Shown here: one piece after another, positions 20,081 through 27,635 of the stretch
How the letters are laid out: each line of letters starts with the position of its first letter
How positions within the stretch are numbered: the stretch's first letter is position 1
Assembly (NCBI GenBank): GCA_037176905.1
Contig: JBBBWG010005681.1
Coordinates: forward strand, 1 to 27,635
Length of the DNA stretch: 27,635 nt
Direction: 5' to 3'
DNA from: Azolla pinnata
Taxonomy: Eukaryota; Streptophyta; Polypodiopsida; Salviniales; Salviniaceae
Notes under the pieces: model-generated
Seen by the model: the letters and a program-made list of their open reading frames with translations, nothing else
What the model was told of the DNA's origin: nothing
The model's database searches: none
Program-made: the position numbers and the translations under genes

Positions 20081-21790
20081 CGATATACTGAAGAGTCTTT
20101 TGTTAAGTTTCCATGGCAGTCATCGACCACCTGCAAAACAAATAAAATGCAAAAATTGCTAGACAAGTGTGGAGGACAGCCGATTTCTGGTAACTTGATG
20201 TAAGCATACTTATTTCTAGCCTTAGACCACAAGCACAGTAAGTAAAATTGACACGAGAAGAACACGTGAGGACACATAGCCATTATTACATATGAACTTC
20301 ATATACTCTCCAATTATGACTACCTGAGGCAATATTTAATATCGTGTGTGATCATTTTATCGGTCCTCCAGAGACCATGACAATCCCAGAAGCAGCCAGA
20401 AATGCCAGCCTGAAAATTAGTTACTCCAGTCTGATCTAAACAGCCAATTGCCATATTGTTATCCGTGCACTCATTCAGAGTCTCCATTGTGAGCATGTAA
20501 ACCAGCCCAAGGCTACATCGAGTGCCCAATAGCTTATGAGCCTAGTCTAGTTTGAGTTGCACCCTTACCATGCCAGTATGTGTCTGCTCCTTATATGTTA
20601 GGACAGAACCGGCGTCTATGTCTTAATTCACCACCAAAAATACAGTCATACAGGCCAATCCCTAGCAGCTAGTGAACCTACTCTAATCTCCACTAGCTCT
20701 CAAGCAACAGTAGCTGTGTGTACACTTGTAATAAATTTGCATATAACCCTGGTAAACTTGGATAAACCATAGGTCTATGCAGAATTGATGAGAGCAGTGT
20801 GATAGCTACGAGGAACCTTAATTTTGACTCTTGAATAGTGTGTTTGTGTGCATATGGGTGGAGCTTTAGCCGTAACAAAACTGGCGTGCACCTCCACGAA
20901 AAATCATACATTTAATCAAATTTTGTCGACAAAATGGAGTATCTTGTTGGTTTCAGGGAAAATCTGATGACAAATAAACCAACGGGATCCCAATGTTCAC
21001 AAGGAGCGTTACAGAACATCTAGAGGATATCGATGCAAGAAAACATCACCCACAACATACGATGCATTACATATACAGAACATCCGAACAATATAGATGG
21101 AAAAAAGAGCAGTCAAAACAACATGCACAGAGAATCTGAAAGATATCGATGGAAAAGAGAGCACCTGCATCAAAACAAGCATTACATACAGATAGCATCT
21201 GAAAAGATGCCGATGTGCGACCAATCGAGCACTACATACACATAGCATCAGAAACAGATAGATGAAAAAGAAGAGGCACCCACAAGCATAGAGAGAGAGA
21301 GAGAGAGAATACCTGATGAGATCGGAGCAAGATGGAAGCATATATCCATGGCAATAAGCATAGATATAGTTTCATGTGGGGTACACTTCCGCTGGTTTTT
21401 CCAGATCTGCTTCAGCGAACCCGAACCCAATCACAAGCCTTCAGAGTCCGTGCTGGAGATTGGAATCCATGGCGAGAGCAGGCGGAGGTGGGGGGGCGGG
21501 ATCGCGGAAGATTCTGGTCAATTCCTGGGACCGGGGATCGGCAAGGAATAAGAATGGGGAATCATGGGGGCGATGTCAGAGGGCGAAGCAGGAGCTGCTG
21601 CATGCTCTGATAGGCCCTGCAAAAGGAAAGGGAGGGAAATGGAGGATCTGGAGTGGGTGGGGGCCATGGCGACGACACGACCTGACTCGCGGTTCCGCCC
21701 TTTTCTCGCTAGATTCTCTCGTCTCTTTCGTCTTCTCGTCGTCTCTCTCTCAGGAGAGCGCTCTCGGCACAGCGAAAGAGAGAATACGGT
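20081..21790 (-). promoter_or_regulatory. 5'UTR, leader intron and promoter of the DUF863-like gene
   Basis: On the minus strand a non-coding exon 20130-20081 follows a good acceptor (TTTTGCAG) and precedes the ATG. A matching donor, CATCAG|GTATTC, lies at 21312, followed by a CT-rich run, which predicts a 5'UTR intron of about 1.18 kb (20131-21312). Upstream of it, 21313-21790 is CT/GA- and GC-rich on the coding strand, as expected for a leader and core promoter, and contains at least one uORF starting near 21668. The transcription start was not located. No other gene is supported in this span. Confidence 0.5.
21010..21292. repeat. Degenerate tandem repeat, about five units of 50-64 bp
   Basis: Units begin with an (A)TAGCATC or AGAACATC-type word followed by GATA..GATG and end in CATTACATAC or similar, at roughly 21012, 21077, 21129, 21192 and 21243. 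Identity between units is moderate. The array lies in the predicted leader intron of the DUF863-like gene. Confidence 0.6.
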
Positions 21791-21862
21791 GTTCTACGTA
21801 TTTTCATACGGTCCCGGCTCCCCGTGCCGTATTTTTATACGGTCTTTTCTCGTATAATTTCT
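21785..21862. repeat. ATACGG/CCGTAT-rich inverted motif cluster
   Basis: ATACGG occurs three times and CCGTAT once within 80 bp, including an inverted pair around TCCCGGCTCCCCGTG. The same word family is frequent in 115-215 and 22340-22620. It marks the right border of the gene block. Confidence 0.55.
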
Positions 21863-21867
21863 GCACC

Positions 21868-22295
21868 ATAACAGCTCGTAACTTGGCCGTATGATATCGG
21901 ATTTTCGAGTTTAAATGCTCGAACCAAAGCTAATTGACACAAGCTATCATGTTGAGCAAAAGAACAATTTCAATTCTGAAAACTCGGGGCCAGAGACACG
22001 GAATAAAAAGTGAAGGTCGATCGCAAACGAGGAAGAGAGATGGAGCTGCGACCGCCGGCACAGAAAAGCTCGTAACGCGATCGTATGATAATGGATGTTC
22101 GAGTTCAAATACTCGAATCAAAGGTGATCAGCGCAGCGCAGGCTGTCATGTGGAACAAAAAAATTTCGATTCTGAAACTCGAGGCTTGAGACACGAAAGA
22201 AAAAGTGAAGGTCTATCATAGATGAGTAAGAGAGAGAGAGAGAGAAGAGCGACGGCCTGCACCAAAAAGCTCATAACTTGGTCGTATGCTCACAC
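21868..22295. repeat. ~195-200 bp tandem repeat, two full units and a partial third
   Basis: GCTCGTAACTTGGCCGTATGAT (21874), GCTCGTAACGCGATCGTATGAT (22068) and GCTCATAACTTGGTCGTATG (22269) mark successive units, spaced 194 and 201 bp. Within each, TTCGAGTT.AAATNCTCGAA is an internal inverted motif (about 21903 and 22098), followed by CAATTTCNATTCTGAAA, GAGACACG and AAAAAGTGAAGGTC. Divergence of about 20-25% suggests an older satellite-like or element-derived array. Confidence 0.82.
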
Positions 22296-22614
22296 ACTAT
22301 ACATACATACGTACATACATACTCGATATTCTGAGCACAAAGGCTGCCTAGTAGTATGTATGGTGCGTATCTGGATGAGGTTTGTACGCCTGCGTATTGC
22401 TGCTTTTTCCCGATAGGGGGGTGAATCGTATTCTACGGTGTAACTCAGGAGCGCTTTCTGGCGCCGAAATACGGAGTGTATTTTGTCGTGCTTTGAGCCA
22501 AAATTGTGCACGAATGTTGTCCGAGCAATGCGTAGAAGTAGTTGTACGTATCTTCGACGGATGGCAAGGCAGGAATGCTCTGTTCGAGTACGTCGTACCG
22601 TATGCGATATGCAA

Positions 22615-22632
22615 GTTTAGGGTTTAGGGTTT
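22615..22632. repeat. Telomere-type box (TTTAGGG)2
   Basis: GTTTAGGGTTTAGGGTTTC matches the plant telomere repeat and the telo-box found near transcription starts of some plant genes. It lies in otherwise gene-poor repeat DNA, so it may be an interstitial telomere-like trace or an unassigned promoter element. Confidence 0.7.
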
Positions 22633-22914
22633 CATGGTTTAAAAGGTTTAGAATACATTTTTACGGTTGTTAGTAGCTTGAATTGGTTAGATACTCTCGA
22701 GACGGATCTGTAGCAGCAATCGGCAGCAAGCAGTTGAGCAGCTGATCAGGGCTCTTCTTATTGGTGTTGCCGTTTTCCCTCTTTCGGAGATTAATATCCT
22801 TGTTACGAGGTAAATCCTTTAATCAGAACAAAAGATCTCTGCTGGCACAGCGACGAATCAGAACACCAACGACATACATTCCTCCGAGATCTGTTACGCA
22901 CTTTTTAATTGTGT

Positions 22915-23825
22915 GGCTGGTTCCAATCAAGTTGTGTGGATGGCCATCAGAAACTAGCTTTTCGATTCGTGTAAATTCTAAGGAACTTCGAGACACTCGT
23001 ACGCTTTTTTTTTTTTTAACTGCTACCAGAAGACAGAGATGTATATATCGGGCAAGACATGGAAAAAAAAAAACCATGTTCTATTATGTGCACGTGTCAA
23101 GATTTGAACCCATGACTTCCTTTGTTGTAATCTGAGTAGATCAGCTAGTAACATTCGTTAGCGTATGATTCTACAAATCAACAAGTAGGCTCTGAAAGTG
23201 ATCTTTCGATAACTAATGACAACTTAGATATTTTGGCAGGCAATGCAACAGAAGCTATACATTTATTTACATTGCTAGTGAACTTAAGTTCACAACCATC
23301 AATCCATTTACAGCTTAGGATTATGCATCAAGCAAGTCGCATAATCATCTCTCGTTGTTGTTCGTATTTGTAAAAGAGAGAATGTGGAGATGCATGCATT
23401 CAAGTTGCATCACAATAGCGCTTTACGCGGCTTCAGAAAGCTGTAGACTTAATTGGAAAGAGTGTAGACAAGCGTAAGTAATAATAATCTTTCAATGCGG
23501 AAGCGCGACGAATATATATTGGATTTCGTGATCATACGTTCATTTCGATCTTCTGTTTGTTTGTTTTTTTTCTTCTGTGTGTTCGCAACTTGGTAAGTCG
23601 TCCAAACTGCGACGACAACCAACAATTTAAAGAAGCAACGACGGAAAGAACATTCTCGTGATATCTCGATAACATTTCTTGCAGGGAGGGAGAAAGAGAG
23701 AGAAACCCAGAAAGGAATTCTTAAATCTAATCCGCGCAAATCGGGCGGTGTTAAAACGCTAAAAAAGTTACTTTGCCTCGTTCTTTTGTTTTTTTATCGG
23801 CTGGTTCCGATCAAGTTGTGTGGAT
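22915..23825. repeat. Pair of 27-bp direct repeats 884 bp apart
   Basis: GGCTGGTTCCAATCAAGTTGTGTGGAT at 22915-22941 recurs at 23799-23825 with one mismatch (A to G). Neighbouring sequence does not match. They could be the ends of a deleted element or a small dispersed repeat. No gene was recognised between them. Confidence 0.65.
23062..23150 (-). mobile_element. tRNA-like SINE candidate
   Basis: On the minus strand a TAGCTGATCTACTCAG word (A-box-like, 23132-23147) is followed about 30 nt later by GGGTTCAAATCTTG (B-box-like, 23098-23111), the spacing expected of a tRNA-derived promoter, then CACGTGCACATAATAGAACATGG and an 11-T run. The order fits plant SINEs but no target duplication was confirmed. 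Confidence 0.42.
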
Positions 23826-23899
23826 TCGCTATGATGGAAAGAATGCATCGTCAGTCAGTCAGTCACATAGACGCAGATTAGGTCAATGGGGCACAAGCG

Positions 23900-24247
23900 A
23901 TGGACTTTACAATCAACAAGTTGATCGATTCGAATTATTGTGGACCTGCAAGTGAGACAGAGATAAAGAGATCCATTGAATGGTGTGATGGATTTCCGGG
24001 TAATTATCGACGTCGAGGTAGGTTAGCTTTTGTTCCTATCTGCAAAGACCACGAGCGGTGGTGGGAGACTGTGCTTCTGGAGTTTCAACAGTGTGTGAAC
24101 TCGATCGATCCGACTCAGGAATCAGGCAGATGGTCATACGATGCTGCCAGGCGGAGAAGAGACAGTGACAGCAGTTTTCTGGCGGAGTTCTCTGCAAGCA
24201 GCAGTTCGCTCCCAGCAATGTCAGATTTCGGCAAGCCAGGTTCCTGA
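23900..24247 (+). CDS. Hypothetical ORF, 115 residues, weak
   Basis: ATG-to-stop frame whose translation includes IEWCDGFPGNYRRRGRLAFV and HERWWETVLLEFQQCV, ending in a Ser-rich stretch. No domain is recognised. It lies in repeat-rich DNA without clear promoter or splice context, and another ORF overlaps it on the opposite strand. It may be spurious. Confidence 0.22.
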   Translation: MDFTINKLIDSNYCGPASETEIKRSIEWCDGFPGNYRRRGRLAFVPICKDHERWWETVLLEFQQCVNSIDPTQESGRWSYDAARRRRDSDSSFLAEFSASSSSLPAMSDFGKPGS

Positions 24248-24259
24248 TGGACCTCTCGA

Positions 24260-24320
24260 CAGCAACAGCAACAGCAACAGCAACAACAACAGGTAACAGC
24301 AATAGGTAACAGCAGTACCA
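24260..24320. repeat. (CAGCAA)n-type microsatellite
   Basis: AGCAAC repeated about five times, then CAACAACAACAGGTAACAGCAATAGGTAACAGCAG. GGTAACAGCA recurs nearby (about 24292, 24305). No coding frame is supported. Confidence 0.85.
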
Positions 24321-24470
24321 GATCTAGCTGCTAGCCAACCAACAGCAACGGGTAATTGATTCATGAATGCATGGGGCGATCGTGACGAGTTTCGGAGCTT
24401 GAAATGCATGTGAGTGTCCACTGGACTGATGCTTGCTGCTTCCTGCGTCCTGCAATGCAGCAGAATGACC

Positions 24471-24495
24471 TGATCTGATCTGATCTGATCTGATC
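24471..24495. repeat. (TGATC)5 pentanucleotide repeat
   Basis: Five perfect TGATC units. A 7-bp perfect hairpin (TCGGGGG / CCCCCGA, loop 5) follows at 24540-24558, and a run of 13 G at about 24668-24680. All are in gene-free DNA. Confidence 0.9.
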
Positions 24496-24639
24496 GGGGC
24501 CAGGTAGAACAGCTGTTGCTGTTGCTTGCAGCATGTCTGTCGGGGGAACCTCCCCCGATCGCTTCTCCAGTCTGGTCTTTTACAGATCAACACAGTCACA
24601 CACCGCAACAGAAGGCGAAAAATGAGCTTCTGAGAGTTT

Positions 24640-25680
24640 TTCTTCTAGTTTCCGCAAGTTGACAAGGTGGGGGGGGGGGGGTTTTGTTTTTTCTTTTTGC
24701 CTTTTTTTTTATCGTAATGCAGAGAAAATCAAGAGGCCAATTTGGATGGCAAGTCTTCAATGATCTATGATTTCTCCACATTTGGACAAAATCTCTTTTA
24801 TCAAATTCATTGGGTATAATCAATTTGGGGGGTAGTTTATCTTGGTATGTTTTGCAGCCCACTGTTATTGCTGCATTTGAGAAGCTGTAAATTAAAATCG
24901 ATCGATTGAAATCGGTATAAATAAGTAACCCGATTACTAATACGATTATTAAGGAAAAACTAGCTCACACATTTATTGATTACATTTTAACGCCCCCTAA
25001 ACATCAGAAATTACGGATTTAATGCCGAGTTCTAACACTGCTCGATTAATTCCTAACCGCTTCTCGTTTGATCGACTCTGTTACTAATCCCTTCCATCTG
25101 TCTCTTCCCATGTTCGTTGGTTCTTGATTGTCCGACTACTATTTACCGATGGCTTCCTACTTCCTACTCCTATTTACCAATCGATTCTTTTACTACTTTA
25201 TCCTGTAAGCAAAAGCTCGCAATATCAGAATCCAATTAATTTGGTGTTAATCGATCGATTGGGCATTTGAAGATAAACCAGGTGTCGATTTGGTATTTCC
25301 TGATTGCTTCCTACTGTTGTTCACTAATCGATTCTAGTTGATTTAGTGAAATGAACGAGTGAACGAATTGTGAGCTCACTTACCATCGGACTAATTAATC
25401 GATTAACTCTCAATCGATTGATCGACACCCACTTAACACGCTAATCGATAATCAAATTCTAGAATCAGTAACTTATGTTACTCGAACATATAGTGAGGGA
25501 ATGGATCGGGATCGATCAGTGGGAAGCGACGAGGAATACAATCGACCGACGTTACACTAACGGAAATCAATTTTCTTAAGAGCGGGCATTTTAATTTGGT
25601 CTGTGAATTTCTAACAGGCTCTTAAAATGTAACTCATAATTTTGTCAGAACGTCTTCTTAAGAAATAATTTGTTCTTGTC
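24640..25680. other. Gene-free AT-rich stretch enriched in ATCGAT words
   Basis: No credible ORF. Between about 24895 and 25560 the words CGAT, ATCGATCGATTG and TAATCGATT occur unusually often for AT-rich DNA, without a fixed period. It probably forms distal promoter of the right-edge gene or the residue of a decayed repeat. Confidence 0.45.
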
Positions 25681-25790
25681 AATAACAACACCTCAGTTCT
25701 GCAAGTACATTCTTCTGCACGTACGTACATACGTACGTGGCACACGCACAATCACACACGTACGACATACATACGTAGATCTATGTATAC

Positions 25791-25804
25791 ATATATATAT
25801 ATAA
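25791..25804 (+). promoter_or_regulatory. Possible TATA element for the right-edge gene
   Basis: ATATATATATATAAG lies about 285 nt upstream of the ATG at 26088. From 26006 to 26087 the leader is CT-rich (TCTTTCTTTCTTTCG), typical of plant 5'UTRs. The preceding 25720-25780 is a TACGTA/CATACATA-rich low-complexity tract, so the TATA assignment is tentative. Confidence 0.35.
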
Positions 25805-26087
25805 GTATAGACTGTATCTCTCCGAACATTTAAGAGATGTTGCGGTACAACAAGAACAACACTAGTGTCCATTTCAAAAGTTGTATCTCTTGTTTGTTTT
25901 TGTACTTTGGATGATTGGGTACACATCTCACCGTTGTTGTTGTTGTATCTTTTGTCTCATGGGCCAAATTGTTTCGTGGGCCAATTCAGGTCTTAGAAGA
26001 CGTTAATATATCTTTCTTTCTTTCGATTCTCTTCTCGTCCTCCTCTTCCTATCATTCAGATTCAGAAACAGTCAGTTCTATCAGTCT

Positions 26088-26515
26088 ATGGATCCTCCTC
26101 GTCCTCCCCAGGAAATCGAGTATGATGATGATCATCATCAGCTCCTGTTGCTGCAATGCTGTTGCCATTACTCCAGAATCGACGGCATCGATCGCGGCGC
26201 CTGCCTGCTGCAATATGCCTCCGATCACTACGCCGCTGGATCTTCTTCCGACCGTCTGATGACGATGATCGGCGAAGATTCCCAGTGCTTCTTATACGAT
26301 CACGCGGCGGATCATGAAAGTTTTGCAACTACCCATCCTCCTCCTCATCTGCCGCCTGCTCGTGATCATACAGCAGCCGGTGGTTTTATCTCCTCCCCCT
26401 CCTTCGCTGATCCGTTTGCGACTGCAGCAGCTAGCCCTCATATATTGATGGAGCCCAGCATTGTGCACGATCCCGATCTTTATCATGGCTGCTGCAATGG
26501 CGATTATGTTGGCGG

Positions 26516-26548
<33 letters not shown>

Positions 26549-26757
26549 TGGCGAGAATTACAATGATCTGCATGATGACGATATCATGAACGCAATACTG
26601 CTGCAGGCGGCGGCGCGGGAGGATCAGGATGAGAATCATCACAATTATGGGTTCGATTATATAAGCAGCTGCGCCCAGCTGCGATACCACGAGGATCACA
26701 TTGTCCAAGTGGGCCGCGGAGTAGCCGAGGATCATTCGGTGGGCGGATCAGCATCAT

Positions 26758-26798
<41 letters not shown>

Positions 26799-27635
26799 TC
26801 ATCATCAGCAGCAGCAGTGGCTAGTGCAGCGGCAGGATTAACGGCGTCCATGGCGGCAGCGATAGTGGCGGCGCAGCAGCAGGCGGCATCGGGTAGTCTG
26901 TCAGTAGAGAGCAGCAGCAAGTGCGGCAAGATCATCGATCTGCAGGCAGGAAGGAGCGGGGAGGTGGATGAAGAAGGGAATCTTATTGAAGCATATTTAG
27001 CCGCCGCCGTTGATCACCATCGTGTCCATGATGCTACGAATCCGGTCCATGATCTGCAGGCCCAGCAGCACGTCGGCGGCGGCAGCATGGAAGCTAATTC
27101 TACTGATACGGAGTCGTGGAAGCAGCAGAAGGAGAAGAAGAAGAAGAAGAAGAAGAAGAAGAAGAAGCGAAGCTGGGCGGAGTGCATTTACGGGAGCGAG
27201 TATCCATGCGCCGGCGGCGCGGAGGAGGAGGAGGCGATCATGAAGAGAAGCACGGCAGCACCCTGGAGGTCGAGGGCAAGTGCGGCGCCGGTTTCAGGGA
27301 TCGGCAATATTGCAGAAGAAGAAGAAGAAGAAGCAGCAGCAGCAGCAGCATTACAGCGAGTCAGGCCGCGGGAGGTTGGAGCGGCGGCGGCAGTAGGAAC
27401 GATCGGCGGCGGCGCCGGCATTGGGAGGAAGAGGAGGAGGAGGAGGAGGACGACGAAGGGGGATCGGAACGGCGATCATCAGAATCTGCATGAAGAAGAA
27501 TCTGAAGAAGAAGAATCTGAAGAAGAAGAATCTGAAGAAGAAGGAGGAGGAGGAGGAGAAGAGGAGCGGCGGCGGCGGCGCGAGGCGGAGTTCGTGGCGG
27601 CGGCGCTGCGGCCGGCGGAGGAGCTCGGCGCGGCG
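26088..27635 (+). CDS. Large low-complexity protein, N-terminal 516 codons, runs off the window
   Basis: From ATG 26088 the frame stays open to the last base of the window (1548 nt, no stop). An in-frame TAA at 26004-26006 and no intervening ATG support this start. The DNA is much more GC-rich than its surroundings. The start is MDPPRPPQEIEYDDDHHQ, then a Cys/Asp/His/Ala-rich region with DNDLHDDDIMNAILLQAAA-like acidic-hydrophobic parts (residues about 155-175). Homopolymer tracts follow: Ala9 (about 143-151), Ser8-Ala7-Ser3-Ala3 (about 223-243), Lys11 (about 349-359), Glu6-Ala6, Arg6 (about 452-457) and three EEEESEEE units near 471-487. RSWAECIYGSEYPCAGGAEE follows the Lys run. Composition suggests a disordered nuclear regulator, perhaps a transcription factor whose folded domain lies beyond the window; I do not recognise a family. 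It is too long to be chance, though repeat-driven frames on the other strand are also open. Confidence 0.66.

Noticed and set aside
24596-24862. 88-codon minus-strand ORF
   Set aside because: Reads through a poly-G run as Pro and A/T runs as Lys; no resemblance to a known protein.
26292-26935. Minus-strand ORFs with Ile/Met/Leu or Ala/Asp runs
   Set aside because: Produced by the same trinucleotide runs that encode the right-edge protein on the plus strand; the plus frame is longer and has a leader and upstream stop.
27010-27493. Plus-strand ORFs with Arg or Glu runs in the other two frames
   Set aside because: Frame-shifted readings of the AAG/GAA/AGG runs inside the 516-codon frame.

Overview
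This window is nuclear DNA of a land plant. The evidence is spliceosomal introns with GT..AG borders, a 696-residue PLS-class pentatricopeptide repeat (PPR) protein, a plastid starch protein of the PTST1 type, a TTTAGGG-type telomere-like box, and abundant microsatellites. The PPR style (intronless, no DYW domain) and introns of about 0.1-1.2 kb would suit a seed-free vascular plant such as a fern or lycophyte. That placement is inference; nothing here fixes the species.

Layout. 1-1235 is upstream, repeat-rich DNA with two tandem arrays and hairpin-prone motifs. 1740-6386 (+) is a nine-exon gene for a PTST1-like protein (coiled coil plus CBM48). 7091-9181 (+) is the single-exon PPR gene. 9182-10922 is intergenic. 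10923-13444 (-) is a five-exon gene for a 196-residue protein with two predicted membrane segments, assembled here from phase-compatible exons. 13445-14290 is a compound repeat zone: a (CTT)n polypyrimidine tract, a CAT/CAC array and a 208-bp tandem duplication. 14291-14647 (+) is a weak small ORF. 15035-20080 (-) is a four-coding-exon gene for a 1206-residue, mostly disordered, probably nuclear protein whose N-terminal helix resembles plant DUF863-type proteins; it appears to have a 5'UTR intron reaching about 21312. 21780-25700 is a second repeat-rich stretch with no convincing gene. From 26088 (+) a GC-rich frame of 516 codons runs off the right edge without a stop.

Functional links. The genes do not form an operon or an evident pathway. 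PTST1 acts on starch granules in the plastid. PPR proteins of this class act on organellar RNA. The two-segment protein has an arginine/serine-rich N-terminus that could target an organelle. The large minus-strand protein and the right-edge protein look nuclear or regulatory by composition. The most interesting items are the right-edge open frame, the spliced small membrane protein, the unresolved 5' structure of the PTST1 gene, an intronic triplication that starts at a splice donor, and a candidate cassette exon in the DUF863-like gene.
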